Part shown: in pieces, positions 36,420-46,156 of the stretch
How positions within the stretch are numbered: position 1 is the stretch's first letter
Layout of the letters: every line of letters starts with the position of its first letter
Assembly (NCBI RefSeq): GCF_020164585.1
Contig: NZ_JAIQZF010000009.1
Coordinates: 1-64,000, forward strand
Direction: 5' to 3'
DNA length: 64,000 nt
Source: Psychroflexus curvus
GTDB lineage: Bacteria > Bacteroidota > Bacteroidia > Flavobacteriales > Flavobacteriaceae
Made by a program: the position numbers and the translations under genes
The notes under the pieces: model-generated
Told to the model about the DNA's origin: nothing
What the model saw: the letters and a program-made list of their open reading frames with translations, nothing else
Databases searched by the model: none

Positions 36420-37924
36420 CAAACGATATCATCATATTACCACTTGTAGTTCATCTGTTTTTTAGCATACTGTTGATGTTATTTTGGAATAAGGTCAATT
36501 TTCAAAAGGTCGTCAGTATGGTGGGGAACGCGATTGCCTTGTGCGTTGCCATTTGGGCTTTTATTCATGTTTACAATAATGGCACTCAAATTGTTGAATC
36601 TGGTAACTGGCCTGCTCCCTTTGGGATTGTATTTGTAGGCGATATGCTTGCTGTCACCCTCGTTTTGCTCACAGCAATTGCAGGCTTTGCAGTATCTGTT
36701 TTTTCAACAATTTCTGTTATAAAAGCAAGATTGCGCTTCGGGTATTTCAGTGTCTTTCATTTTCTGCTTTTGGGGCTCAACGGAGCTTTTTTAACAGGCG
36801 ATATCTTCAACCTTTACGTTTGGTTTGAGATCATCATTATCAGTTCTTTTGTGTTGATAAGCATTGGAGGAGAGAAAAATCAGCTGGAAGGTGCCGTTAA
36901 GTACTTTGCACTCAACTTCTTTGCTTCTATGATCTTCCTGACTGCTTTAGGAGTTCTTTACGGACTGGTAGGAACGCTAAATATGGCAGATATTTCCCTG
37001 AAAATTGCCGAGGTGAAAGACACTACACTTGTTGAAATAAGTGCCGTTCTTTTCTTAGTCGGATTTGGTATCAAATCTGCGATATTTCCCTTGTATTTTT
37101 GGTTGCCCGCTTCCTACCATACCCCACCTTCAGCTGTGTCTGCCATATTTGCCGGGTTGCTAACCAAAGTTGGCGTTTATGCCTTAATACGTGTATTCAC
37201 ATTGATTTATGGTGGAGATTCTTTCCTTACCACTCTCTTGCTCTTTCTTGCTATTATGACGATATTCAGTGGTGGAATAGGTGCTATTATTCAGAATAAT
37301 ATCAAGAAAGTGTTTATGTATTTTATCATTTGTCATATTGGTTTTATGATAGGTGGTTTGGCCTTATTTACAGAAGTAGCTATGGCAGGGGTAATTTTTT
37401 ATTTAATTCATGACATCATTATTAAAACCAATTTATTTTTGATAAGCGGTTTGATTTACAGAATTAAAGCCACAACCAATATGAAGAAGCTTGGAGGCTT
37501 ATATGCTCATTATCCTAAGCTGAGCTTGCTCATTGCTATTCCTTTGTTTTCTTTAGTCGGTATACCACCCCTTTCCGGGTACTGGCCTAAAATTTCACTT
37601 ATTCTGGCCAGTTTTAACGCTCAAGAATATTGGTTTTTTGGAGCTTTAATCTTCGGAAGTTTAATCACGCTTATTGTTATTGCAAAACTGTGGTCTGAGG
37701 TGTTTTGGAAAGATCAGCCAAAAATCAACTTTCCCAAAAAGTTCATTTATTTTGATCAACTTAGACTTGGACAAAAGTTCACCTTCGTATTTCCTGTAGC
37801 ATTTCTAACTTTTGTAACTTTATATATTGGATTTGGTGCAGAACACATTCAGCAGTTATCCCAAAGGATCGCCATGGAACTCATGAATAATGAATTGTAC
37901 ATCAATGCCGTTTTAAAAAGATAA
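36416..37924 (+). CDS. mrpD: Na+/H+ antiporter subunit D (MrpD)
   Basis: 502 aa, about 14 helices, NuoN/NuoM-like. [20 protein letters not shown] carries the conserved membrane Glu, and [22 protein letters not shown] is the proton-channel loop. Overlaps mrpC by 4 bp. Probable second proton pathway of the Mrp complex. Confidence 0.94.
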   Translation: MTNDIIILPLVVHLFFSILLMLFWNKVNFQKVVSMVGNAIALCVAIWAFIHVYNNGTQIVESGNWPAPFGIVFVGDMLAVTLVLLTAIAGFAVSVFSTISVIKARLRFGYFSVFHFLLLGLNGAFLTGDIFNLYVWFEIIIISSFVLISIGGEKNQLEGAVKYFALNFFASMIFLTALGVLYGLVGTLNMADISLKIAEVKDTTLVEISAVLFLVGFGIKSAIFPLYFWLPASYHTPPSAVSAIFAGLLTKVGVYALIRVFTLIYGGDSFLTTLLLFLAIMTIFSGGIGAIIQNNIKKVFMYFIICHIGFMIGGLALFTEVAMAGVIFYLIHDIIIKTNLFLISGLIYRIKATTNMKKLGGLYAHYPKLSLLIAIPLFSLVGIPPLSGYWPKISLILASFNAQEYWFFGALIFGSLITLIVIAKLWSEVFWKDQPKINFPKKFIYFDQLRLGQKFTFVFPVAFLTFVTLYIGFGAEHIQQLSQRIAMELMNNELYINAVLKR

Positions 37925-37930
37925 ATCCAG

Positions 37931-38413
37931 ATGAAAACTAAATTTCTTTCTAACATTTTATTGATGCTTATCTGGGTATTCCTGACAGGAGAATACAACT
38001 TCAACAATTTTTTATTCGGATTTGGACTTAGTTTTATTATTCTTTGGATTTTAAGCGGGAATGAAGACAGAAGTTCCAAAAAATACTTCAAGATTGTTCC
38101 CAAAATGATAAGTTTTGTCTTGTTCTTCTTATGGGAGTTAACAAAAGCAAATATCCAGGTGGCGTATGAAGTGATTACTCCAAAATTCAATATGAAGCCT
38201 GGCATTGTTGCTTTGCCTCTAGATGCAAAAACAGATTTGGAGATTACGCTTTTGGCGAATTTGATAACACTTACACCAGGAACTCTGGCTTTGGACGTAT
38301 CTACAGACCGAAGCGTTTTGTATGTTCATGCTATGTATGTGGTAGACAAAAAAGATTTTATAGAAGATATTAAACAAGGTTTCGAAAGACGCTTACTAGA
38401 AATATTGAGATGA
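37931..38413 (+). CDS. mrpE: Na+/H+ antiporter subunit E (MrpE)
   Basis: 160 aa. Two N-terminal helices then a cytoplasmic domain with ANLITLTPGTLALDVS, the MrpE signature, and VLYVHAMYV. Overlaps mrpF by 4 bp. Needed for assembly or stability of the complex in studied species. Confidence 0.93.
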   Translation: MKTKFLSNILLMLIWVFLTGEYNFNNFLFGFGLSFIILWILSGNEDRSSKKYFKIVPKMISFVLFFLWELTKANIQVAYEVITPKFNMKPGIVALPLDAKTDLEITLLANLITLTPGTLALDVSTDRSVLYVHAMYVVDKKDFIEDIKQGFERRLLEILR

Positions 38414-38685
38414 ACGTACACGACTTTTTATATTATATCATATTACCCATTTTATCGATTTCATCGCTCATGGTGTTTATAAGGTTTTTCAAAGGACCCA
38501 GCATAGTAGATCGCGTAGTCGCTTTAGATTTATTGATTACCATAGGTATAGGTATCATAGCCATTTACAGTATTATAAGTAATAAACCAACATTTTTGGA
38601 CATCTCACTCGTTCTAGCTCTCATTGCCTTTTTAGGAACAGTTGCCTTTGCTTATTATCTCGAAAAAAGAAATAAAAATGATTGA
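38410..38685 (+). CDS. mrpF: Na+/H+ antiporter subunit F (MrpF)
   Basis: 91 aa, three helices. RFFKGPSIVDRVVALDLLIT and DISLVLALIAFLGTVAFAYYL are the family motifs. It overlaps mrpG by 8 bp. Confidence 0.93.
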   Translation: MNVHDFLYYIILPILSISSLMVFIRFFKGPSIVDRVVALDLLITIGIGIIAIYSIISNKPTFLDISLVLALIAFLGTVAFAYYLEKRNKND

Positions 38686-39073
38686 TATTTTAGTTTACAT
38701 CACTTCAGGATTAGGAGCGCTCTTTGTCCTATTGGCAGCAATTGGAACACTAAGGATGCCAGACCAGTACTTGAGAATTTCAGTGAATACCAAGGCAGCC
38801 ACACTTGGTGTTGGTCTTTTACTCATCGCTGCAGCTCTGTTCTTCCTTGAAACTTCTGTGACGACAAGAGTATTGGCTGTTATCATTTTTATTCTTATCA
38901 CCGCTCCTGTGGGAGCTCACCTCATAGGGAGAACCTCCTATTTCATAGGGAATAAACTTTGGAAAGACTCTTATATAGATGACCTAAAGGGGAAATACAA
39001 CAAGACCACTCACGATCTAAAGGGACTGGATAAAACGGAGGAAAATGAAGAAGAAGTTGAGTCAAAATCCTAA
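38678..39073 (+). CDS. mrpG: Na+/H+ antiporter subunit G (MrpG)
   Basis: 131 aa from the ATG at 38678 (MIDILVYITSG); an upstream in-frame ATG inside mrpF at 38642 is unlikely. Three helices with AAIGTLRMPDQYLRISVNTKAATLGVG, the MnhG signature. The C-terminal 35 residues are a charged extension (KTEENEEEVESK). Its end overlaps the bioF start by 29 bp, so the antiporter and biotin genes may be one transcript. Confidence 0.92.
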   Translation: MIDILVYITSGLGALFVLLAAIGTLRMPDQYLRISVNTKAATLGVGLLLIAAALFFLETSVTTRVLAVIIFILITAPVGAHLIGRTSYFIGNKLWKDSYIDDLKGKYNKTTHDLKGLDKTEENEEEVESKS

Positions 39074-40220
39074 ACTTATTTTCCCAGATTCCTTAAAACA
39101 AAAACTAACTCTACGTAGCAAGGAAGGTGCTTTAAGGTCACTAAGGAAATCAAACCCTCAACTCACAGATTTTTCCTCCAATGATTATTTGGGCTTTTCC
39201 AACAATGGACTTATTTCTGATTTTGCTCAAGATAAGCTTCAGGCGTATTCCAGCCAGCTTCACGGGGCTACTGGCTCCAGACTGCTCACCGGGAATTACG
39301 ATATGATTGAAGACTTTGAGTCTTACCTTAAGAACTATTACAAGACTGAAGCTGCTACGGTGTTTAACTCCGGATACGATGCAAATTTAGGTTTGCTTTC
39401 ATCTGTAGGGCAACGTCAAGATTTAATTTTGTTTGACGAATTAAGCCACGCTTCCATAAGAGATGGTATAGCCCTGAGCAAAGCCAAAGCCTACAAATTC
39501 CAGCATAACAACTTAGAAGATTTAGAGCAAAAGCTAACCAGGTTCAAGGATCAGTTCGAAACGATTTACGTCATCACAGAACACGTATTTTCCATGGATG
39601 GAGATAACGCAGATGTAGAGGCTATAGTTAAATTATGTGAGCGATTTGGGGTGTATCTGATTTTGGACGAAGCCCATTCTGTAGGGACAATTTCCAGAAA
39701 AGGATGCGATCATTTTGATGGAAAACTGTTCGCCAGAATCATCACCTTTGGAAAATCCTTTGGTTCTCATGGTGCCGCCGTTCTGGGAGCAAATGAGTTG
39801 AAACAGTATTTGATTAATTTTGCAAAAAGCTTTATTTATACCACTGCCCCAAGTGTGGGAACCACTGCCAGAAACTGGGCAGCGCATCTGTATTTAGAAG
39901 CTAATTCAACTGATTTTGAGGCTTTAAGATCGAATGTTGAATATTTTCAAAAGCATATTAAAGCCAATCAGCTTTCCGGGTTTTTTATTGAAAGTCAGTC
40001 AGCGATTCAATCCTGCGTCATCGGTGGCAACGAAAATGTAAAGTTAATTTCCAAACAACTTAAAGGCAATGGATTTGACGTCAGGCCTATTTTATCGCCA
40101 ACAGTTCCTAAAGGAAAAGAAAGGCTTCGATTTTGTTTGCATAGTTATAATAAAAAAGAAGAAATTGAAGCTGCTCTCCACTCTTTAGCAAACCATTTAA
40201 TTGAAAAAGAAAATGAATAA
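39045..40220 (+). CDS. bioF: 8-amino-7-oxononanoate synthase
   Basis: 391 aa alpha-oxoamine synthase. DFSSNDYLGFSNNG near the N-terminus, HGATGSRLLTGNY, LILDEAHSVGTI, and the PLP lysine in ITFGKSFGSHGAAVLG. It condenses pimeloyl-ACP or -CoA with alanine, first step of the biotin ring pathway. The chosen ATG at 39045 lies within the end of mrpG. bioD follows, overlapping by 8 bp. Confidence 0.9.
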   Translation: MKKKLSQNPKLIFPDSLKQKLTLRSKEGALRSLRKSNPQLTDFSSNDYLGFSNNGLISDFAQDKLQAYSSQLHGATGSRLLTGNYDMIEDFESYLKNYYKTEAATVFNSGYDANLGLLSSVGQRQDLILFDELSHASIRDGIALSKAKAYKFQHNNLEDLEQKLTRFKDQFETIYVITEHVFSMDGDNADVEAIVKLCERFGVYLILDEAHSVGTISRKGCDHFDGKLFARIITFGKSFGSHGAAVLGANELKQYLINFAKSFIYTTAPSVGTTARNWAAHLYLEANSTDFEALRSNVEYFQKHIKANQLSGFFIESQSAIQSCVIGGNENVKLISKQLKGNGFDVRPILSPTVPKGKERLRFCLHSYNKKEEIEAALHSLANHLIEKENE

Positions 40221-40836
40221 GACTTATTTCATCACAGGAATCGGAACCGAAGTAGGAAAAACTATGGTTTCGGCTATCGTTACTGAAGCCTTGAAAGCCG
40301 ATTATTTTAAACCCGTTCAAGCTGGGGATCTTGACTATTCCGATACACATAAAGTCAAGGCTTTGGTAAGCAATTCAACATCCAGATTCTTTGACAATGC
40401 CTATGCCTTGAAAACCCCCATGAGTCCACATGCGGCTGCAGATATCGATAAGGTTGAGATAAAACTTGAACACATCAAAAGGCCTGAAACCGATAATAGC
40501 CTGGTTATAGAGGGCGCAGGAGGCCTCATGGTGCCGCTAAACTCTAAAGAGTGTATTATCGATTTGATAGAGAAAACCGATAAGATCATCTTGGTATCCA
40601 GGCATTATCTGGGAAGTATCAACCACACCTTATTGTCTGTTGAAGCTTTAAAAAATCGGGGATTTTTAAACATTGGAATCATTTTCAGCGGTGACGAACA
40701 CCCCACTACTGAAAGCATTATTTTGGAAAAAACTCAGGTAATGGGTTTAGGAAGAATAGAGGAGGAAGCGGAATTTTCTAAAGACGTCGTGTCTAAGTAT
40801 GCCGAACAGCTTAAGCTAAATTTAGAAAAGCTTTAA
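40213..40836 (+). CDS. bioD: Dethiobiotin synthetase
   Basis: 207 aa from the ATG at 40213; a TTG at 40201 is also in frame. P-loop GIGTEVGKT, FKPVQAGD with the substrate Lys, EGAGGLMVPLN, and LVSRHYLGSINHTLL match BioD. It closes the ureido ring of dethiobiotin with CO2 and ATP. The last 120 bp of this gene plus 16 bp after the stop are duplicated at 41597-41732, on the far side of a toxin-antitoxin pair. Confidence 0.92.
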   Translation: MNKTYFITGIGTEVGKTMVSAIVTEALKADYFKPVQAGDLDYSDTHKVKALVSNSTSRFFDNAYALKTPMSPHAAADIDKVEIKLEHIKRPETDNSLVIEGAGGLMVPLNSKECIIDLIEKTDKIILVSRHYLGSINHTLLSVEALKNRGFLNIGIIFSGDEHPTTESIILEKTQVMGLGRIEEEAEFSKDVVSKYAEQLKLNLEKL

Positions 40837-40852
40837 GGCAATGAGATTAAAC
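40717..40852 (+). repeat. Left copy of the bioD 3'-end direct repeat
   Basis: 136 bp covering the last 39 codons plus stop of bioD and 16 bp beyond. It matches 41597-41732 with roughly ten or so differences by eye, offset 880 bp. This is the functional copy. Confidence 0.85.
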
Positions 40853-40856
40853 TTAG

Positions 40857-41183
40857 TTAAGCTACTTTGAATTCAAATTCATTCATTTCTACACTAAACT
40901 TTACATTCGCTTTTAATGCCTTAAATACCTTTAAAATCGTTTCGATAGTCACATTTTTAGTATTTCTTTCTAATTTTGAAATTTGCGATTTTTGAACTCC
41001 GATTAATTCGCCCAGTTGTTCCTGAGTCAATTTTCGTTCTTTACGAACCGATTTTATCATTTCGCCTAAAAGTTCCATTCTTAAGTCAAATTCATATTTG
41101 TCTCGCTCTGGCGTTCCAATTTCTCCTATGTCCTTGCTTTTCATTTCATCAAGGGTCATCATTTTCATTTTTTTGGCTTTCAT
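40857..41183 (-). CDS. HigA-like XRE antitoxin
   Basis: 108 aa. Charged N-terminal arm, then an XRE helix-turn-helix (LTQEQLGELIGVQKSQISKLERNTKNVTIETILKVFKAL, about residues 52-91). It would bind and neutralise the toxin encoded just upstream and repress the operon. The frame is intact, in contrast to the toxin. Minus-strand orientation is opposite to the bio genes on both sides. Confidence 0.85.
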   Translation of the reverse strand: MKAKKMKMMTLDEMKSKDIGEIGTPERDKYEFDLRMELLGEMIKSVRKERKLTQEQLGELIGVQKSQISKLERNTKNVTIETILKVFKALKANVKFSVEMNEFEFKVA

Positions 41184-41192
41184 AATTTCGAT

Positions 41193-41524
41193 TTATTTTT
41201 CAAAATACTCAGTTCTAATTTTCTTTGCTTTTTCAATTTCTGATTTCGGGACTTTATCAACTTTTTTTACTATCCCATGAGTCGATATGACAAGCGTTTC
41301 AGTTTTGTCAGCTTTATCCCAAAAGGCTAAGAGCCTATATTGTAATCTACCGTATTTTATTCTGAACTCCCAAATATCATCAGTTAACTTTTGAAAAGTT
41401 TTGGATCAAGTCCAAGTTTAGCTTTGTCGATGTTATAGTAGATTTTCTTTCTCGTTTTCAAATCTAAACTCTGCAAAAAGTCAATTGCTTGTTCAAGAAA
41501 CACCACTTCAAAATTTTTATTCAT
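41193..41524 (-). pseudogene. HigB/RelE-like toxin gene with a one-base frameshift
   Basis: The span is 332 bp, one short of an open 110-codon gene. Frame 1 begins MNKNFEVVFLEQAIDFLQSL and runs 46 codons to a TAA at 41384-41386; the next frame then continues LTDDIWEFRIKYGRLQYRLL...LVISTHGIVKK... to a stop at 41193, the Gp49/HigB pattern with the conserved WEFR and STHG motifs. The missing base lies in the run TTTT at 41389-41392 (plus strand). It precedes the antitoxin by 9 bp, the usual toxin-first order of higBA. Confidence 0.85.
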
Positions 41525-41596
41525 TTAGCTTCTCCTTGAAATTACCTAACAAATATAACTTTAAAAGTTGAATTATATGGAAACATTTTTATGTCA

Positions 41597-41732
41597 ATTA
41601 TTTTAGAAAAGACTTAGGTATTGGGTTTAGGAAGAATAGAGGAGGAAACGGAATTTTCTAAAGACGTCGTGTCTAAGTATGCTGAACAGCTTAAGCTAAA
41701 TTTAGAAAAGCTTTAGGTTAACAAGATTAAAT
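41597..41732 (+). repeat. Right copy of the bioD 3'-end direct repeat
   Basis: Second copy of 40717-40852, beginning in the middle of the reading frame and ending with a TAG stop in place of TAA. It has no start codon. It lies between the toxin gene and bioA. Confidence 0.85.
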
Positions 41733-41764
41733 TCCGAAGAAATAATTATTAGCTTTAAGAAGTT

Positions 41765-41772
41765 TAACTTTG
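41765..41772 (+). promoter_or_regulatory. -7 box before bioA
   Basis: TAACTTTG matches TAnnTTTG 16 bp before the bioA ATG and downstream of the duplicated bioD end, so bioA could be transcribed independently of bioFD. Confidence 0.4.
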
Positions 41773-41788
41773 CAATAAATACAAGCGA

Positions 41789-43105
41789 ATGAAACTTTTT
41801 GGCAAGCATATTTCTTTACCGTTTACAAAACTTTCTATTTCCAGGCGTGACCAGAAGCACATCTGGCATCCACTCACTCAGCATAAATTGAATTCTGAGC
41901 TTTTGGCTATAGAATCGGCTAAAGGCTCACTCCTTAAAGATGAGTCTGGAAAAACCTATATAGATGCCATTGCTTCCTGGTATACCAGCATGTACGGCCA
42001 CTGTCATCCGCATATCATCAAAAAGGTGAAAGCCCAGATGGAAACGCTGGATCAGGTGGTTTTTAGTGGGTTTACTCACGAACCCGCAGTCGAATTATCT
42101 GAAAAATTGATGGAGATTTTACCCCAAAATCAAAACAAACTTTTCTTCAATGACAATGGGTCGACAGCTACCGAAATCGGCATCAAGATGGCGCTGCAAT
42201 ACCATCACAATCTAGGGAATGACAGAAAAGTGATGCTTGCGCTGGAAGATGGATTTCATGGGGATACGTTTGGCGCTATGTCAGTTTCGAGCCTGTCAGT
42301 CTATAATGGCGCCTTCGAAGATCATTTTATTGAAGTACGAAGACTGCCGAAACCCAATGGATATAATAATGCGGAGGTGATTGCTCAATTGAAATCGATT
42401 TTGAAAGAAAATGCTATTGCCGGATTTATTTACGAGCCATTGGTACAGGGAGCAGCGGCGATGCAGACTTACGATCTTATTGGTTTAAACGATATTCTTA
42501 AGCTGTGTAAAGCCAAGGATGTGATTTGTATTGCCGATGAGGTGATGACTGGTTTTGGCAAAACAGGTAAACATTTTGCTTCGGATTATTTATCTGAAAA
42601 GCCAGACGTGATGTGTCTTAGTAAAGCTTTATCTGCTGGAATGGTAGGCATGGGAATAACAAGTTGCACCAAAAAAATTTATAAGGCGTTTTATGCAGAT
42701 GAGGTGGCTAAAGGCCTTTTTCACGGACATACCTATACCGGAAATCCACTGGCCTGTGCAGCAGCCATAGCCGGTTTGGAACTACTACAGTCTCAGGAGA
42801 TCCAAGCGTCTATTAAAAATATTATGAGCCTGAATCAGATGTTTGCTGAGAAGATGCGGAAGCACACACTGATAAGAGAAGTGAGACAAATAGGCGTGAT
42901 TTTGGCTTTGGATTTAGATGTGGAAATGGAACGCTACGGGAACGCAAGAGATGAAATGTTCAATTACTTTATGAGTAAAGGCATTTTTCTAAGACCGCTT
43001 GGCAAAACCATTTATATCCTACCGCCTTATGTGATTACTGAAGCTCAGCTCGCTAAAATTTATGCTGCTATCGAAGATTATCTAGAGGTTCTAAAAGGGA
43101 AATAA
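41789..43105 (+). CDS. bioA: Adenosylmethionine-8-amino-7-oxononanoate aminotransferase
   Basis: 438 aa class-III aminotransferase. HIWHPLTQHKL near the N-terminus, SWYTSMYGHCHPHI, FFNDNGSTATEIGIKMALQY, IADEVMTGFGKTGKHFAS and the PLP lysine in VMCLSKALSAGM; the C-terminal LRPLGKTIYILPPYVIT is typical of BioA. It makes 7,8-diaminononanoate, the substrate of BioD. bioB is not in the window. Confidence 0.93.
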   Translation: MKLFGKHISLPFTKLSISRRDQKHIWHPLTQHKLNSELLAIESAKGSLLKDESGKTYIDAIASWYTSMYGHCHPHIIKKVKAQMETLDQVVFSGFTHEPAVELSEKLMEILPQNQNKLFFNDNGSTATEIGIKMALQYHHNLGNDRKVMLALEDGFHGDTFGAMSVSSLSVYNGAFEDHFIEVRRLPKPNGYNNAEVIAQLKSILKENAIAGFIYEPLVQGAAAMQTYDLIGLNDILKLCKAKDVICIADEVMTGFGKTGKHFASDYLSEKPDVMCLSKALSAGMVGMGITSCTKKIYKAFYADEVAKGLFHGHTYTGNPLACAAAIAGLELLQSQEIQASIKNIMSLNQMFAEKMRKHTLIREVRQIGVILALDLDVEMERYGNARDEMFNYFMSKGIFLRPLGKTIYILPPYVITEAQLAKIYAAIEDYLEVLKGK

Positions 43106-43107
43106 GT

Positions 43108-44940
43108 TTAATTTTTTATAAACTTCAGCGTTTCTTTCAGATTGTTATTGTCTGTAATAACGATTAAATATACGCCTGTCGAAAATGAAGAGATGTCATA
43201 ATTAGATAGCTTATCTTCAAAATTACCCTGAGCAACTTTTTGTCCTAAAAGCGAGTAAATTTCAAATTCTAGATTAGGAGAAGACTTATTTTCAGCTTCA
43301 ATGTTTAAAACATCTTTGGCAGGATTGGGGTAAATTTTGAATTTTCTGGATGTAAATTCTTCAGAAGATAAACTTTCAGGATTATAGATAAATCCAAATC
43401 TAATTTCAGGCTCTCCTTCTGCAACCTGATAATCAATCAATAAATCTTTATTATTTTCAAGAGGATATTCTTCATCTAAATAAAAATCTTTAAACACAGC
43501 ATTGAGTTCTGAAAAATCATCACCATCAATTTTAAACTGATAGTGGTCTCTATTTTTGTTGACTAAACGAATAAGGGTAGTATCAATAGTCTGAGGAAAA
43601 TCTCTTTCTTCAATGACCAGGTTTTTACCATTCGAGTAGATGGAAAGATTTTCACCTATGTTGGAAAGCTTGTCGGCATCTCTATCATCTATTCCCGAGT
43701 TTGCACCGTGTATAAAATTTATGCCAACACCATCAATTTGCTCATTCTCGCTTAATAACCTCAAGACAATTGTAGTTTCCGTATTTGTCTTAAATATTGG
43801 AACCTGAGATTCAGAAATATCCTTGTGAGCTTCAGAAAAAGTCAGATTTAAAGTAGTTGCCCCAGTGTTACTGGCCTTTACGAAGACGGATTGCCAGGCC
43901 TGGATAAATTGATTGGCATCAGAGTTTTGTAGATTAGATCCATCTGATAATTTTACTGTCGCATATCCTCCAAATTGATTTAAAGTTGGATCGTAAGCGT
44001 ATATATAAGTTGGACTCAAACCGGTATTAGAATCAAAAAAAGAATTGGCATTTATGGCGCCATGATAAGGATTACCTAATAAGATATAACTATCAGCTGT
44101 GTTTAAATTAATTGGTTTCGAAAAATTTAAAATCGTTGGGTTTCCTGTCAGTCTTAGTGTTGTGGGCGGTCCCACCCGAGTGTTGTTAACATAAATATTG
44201 GTGTCTCGGCTACCGCGTATAAAAAGTGTAAAGTTTTGTCCCTTTGCTAAAGTTGTCTTATCAGTATTAGTAGCTGTTATATAGGATTGTGATGTGGGAT
44301 TCCATCTATAAAAACCTGGATTACCGGTACCTGAAGCGTCAAAACCATTACTGCCAGTTGTAGATCCGGTAATGTGGGTTCCATAGCCTGGATTTGGATT
44401 CTTATTGTCTGAATAACTAAGGCTGGTATTATTTACGCCTTCTTGAAGATTACCTTTTATAGTTCCAGAAGTTTCGACAGGTGACGACATATAACGGAAG
44501 GACCTGTTTGAACTTGGTATAAAGCGTTCTATAACAAAACCGCCATCTATAATCCCCCCTGTGTTTTGTCCTATTTGTGCCGTGAGCGTATCAACACTTT
44601 TTAAAGTTAAAAGAGTATCGGGAACAAAAGTTCCTCCATGAATTTCAAATAATCGTAAAACATCCTGGTTTCCGCTTATAATTTTGGCTTGTCCTCCAGT
44701 TTTATTAACCCTGAATTTTTCCATAATTCCATCTCCAGCAATTGACTGAGTCTTGTCCTGAATGAGTTCAAGAAATCCAGTCCCCTTAATAGTACCGTTA
44801 TTTGTGAAATAGCCTGCTACAGAAAGATTCACCTTATTTTTAAGAGTGACTTTAAGATTCGGGTTTTCAGCTATAAACACTTGAGAAAACAAGATGTTTG
44901 ATACAAATGCAAAAAATATTAATGATACAAATAACCTCAT
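43108..44940 (-). CDS. Large exported protein with T9SS sorting domain
   Basis: 610 aa. Signal peptide at 1-19. The body is rich in N, T, S and G with strand-forming repeats and no recognised catalytic motif. The last 75 residues form a T9SS type A sorting domain: FKIYPNPAKDVLNIEAEN ... IYSLLGQKVAQGN ... VYLIVITDNNN. It should be secreted through T9SS to the cell surface. Function unknown. Confidence 0.85.
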   Translation of the reverse strand: MRLFVSLIFFAFVSNILFSQVFIAENPNLKVTLKNKVNLSVAGYFTNNGTIKGTGFLELIQDKTQSIAGDGIMEKFRVNKTGGQAKIISGNQDVLRLFEIHGGTFVPDTLLTLKSVDTLTAQIGQNTGGIIDGGFVIERFIPSSNRSFRYMSSPVETSGTIKGNLQEGVNNTSLSYSDNKNPNPGYGTHITGSTTGSNGFDASGTGNPGFYRWNPTSQSYITATNTDKTTLAKGQNFTLFIRGSRDTNIYVNNTRVGPPTTLRLTGNPTILNFSKPINLNTADSYILLGNPYHGAINANSFFDSNTGLSPTYIYAYDPTLNQFGGYATVKLSDGSNLQNSDANQFIQAWQSVFVKASNTGATTLNLTFSEAHKDISESQVPIFKTNTETTIVLRLLSENEQIDGVGINFIHGANSGIDDRDADKLSNIGENLSIYSNGKNLVIEERDFPQTIDTTLIRLVNKNRDHYQFKIDGDDFSELNAVFKDFYLDEEYPLENNKDLLIDYQVAEGEPEIRFGFIYNPESLSSEEFTSRKFKIYPNPAKDVLNIEAENKSSPNLEFEIYSLLGQKVAQGNFEDKLSNYDISSFSTGVYLIVITDNNNLKETLKFIKN

Positions 44941-45225
44941 AAGAACAAATTTAAGAAATTTTATGTCGGTAAAACTTGCAGACTTAATAAATAAAACATA
45001 ATAGTCATTGCAGGAAGTTAATTTTGAATAAAAAGTCTTGTCTGTAACCAGTTAATTATAAAATAGTTAGACGTAGTATTCTACTCAATAAGTAAAGTTT
45101 TAAAATACCACATGTGCATGGAAAAATTACTTCGCTTAAAATTAAATCTCATGCCTGAACCCTAAGATGTGAATTTTGCTTCAGCAAAGTGAAAATCGAT
45201 CATGAAAGACTTACCGCTTTAACGA

Positions 45226-45360
45226 GTGAGTCCACTATTTAGCTCTGTTGAATTAAGTCCCACAGATTCCATTGAGGTTTGGGGCCAAAGATTAGTCATA
45301 GGTGGAGCTGGTACTACAAGTGAAATCGCTGAGTTCTATCAAAACCTTGCGATCAATTAG
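45226..45360 (+). pseudogene. N-terminal remnant of an Old Yellow Enzyme-type reductase (tentative)
   Basis: 44 codons reading SPLFSSVELSP ... RLVIGGAGTTSEIAEFYQNLA before a stop. This resembles two early segments of alkene reductases (LFxPxxLG and TELxAEYYxQRA) joined with material between them lost. No start codon with good context, and it ends exactly where the convergent beta-barrel gene stops. Low confidence because of the short match. Confidence 0.3.
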
Positions 45361-45999
45361 CTAAAACACATACCCCACAGAAAAGCTATACACACTGTGG
45401 TACTGGTCACCTTCCAGATTTTTATCGACATCATTTAGACTTTGATGAAACCTTGCCTGAACCATGAAATTACGACTTAGTTTATAGCGTAAACCTCCAG
45501 CTAAAGCTATGTCCAAACTTTCATATCTATCGTTTTGATCTATAGTTTCAGTTTTGCTATTCACTTCACCAATTGGGTCTAATGTAACGGTTTCTTGCTC
45601 CATTTCAGCTCTTACCAGATAACCAAATTGGACTCCACCTTCCAGCCATAGATTTTCAATAACATTATAACTGGCAAGAACAGGAAGATTGACATATTGC
45701 ATTTTCAAGATTTCTTCAACCTTTTCAGCCTCATTGATTCCCTGATTATATTCGTTTGAAAAGCCTTGTTCAGAATAAAGCAGCTCAGCTTGGAGACCAA
45801 ATTTAGGTAAGATTTTATAAAGCCCGTAAGCACCTATTTTCATTGAGGTTCTGGAATCATAACCAGGGGGAACATCACCACTGACATTAGCTAAATTGAT
45901 GCCTCCTTTAAAGCCATATTCAACATACTCTTGCTGAGCACTTAAGGAAGAAATGGAACATATAAACAAAGCGAAAAGTGATATAATAGATAATTTCAT
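45361..45999 (-). CDS. Outer-membrane beta-barrel (porin-family) protein
   Basis: 212 aa. Sec signal at 1-21, then YGFKGGINLANVSGD, the common start of the OMP_b-brl_2 family, with alternating strands to a terminal YSFSVGYVF ending in aromatic Phe. Eight-stranded barrel expected in the outer membrane. Substrate or partner unknown. Convergent with the reductase relic. Confidence 0.87.
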   Translation of the reverse strand: MKLSIISLFALFICSISSLSAQQEYVEYGFKGGINLANVSGDVPPGYDSRTSMKIGAYGLYKILPKFGLQAELLYSEQGFSNEYNQGINEAEKVEEILKMQYVNLPVLASYNVIENLWLEGGVQFGYLVRAEMEQETVTLDPIGEVNSKTETIDQNDRYESLDIALAGGLRYKLSRNFMVQARFHQSLNDVDKNLEGDQYHSVYSFSVGYVF

Positions 46000-46156
46000 T
46001 GTATAAATTTTTAATAAAATTAGACTTTTTGAAGGGTTTAATAGTCTCCTTAATTCAATTTTAACCTTGAAATTGATTGCGTAACCATTGTTACACTACT
46101 AATGTAGAATAAGGCTTTAATTTGTACCCTCTGTTTAAATCTAAAAAACAAGAATT

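Noticed and set aside
33344-38685. Respiratory complex I or group 4 hydrogenase cluster
   Set aside because: The NuoL/K/N-like subunits are accompanied by MrpB, E, F and G and no catalytic hydrogenase or NADH subunits, so this is an Mrp antiporter.
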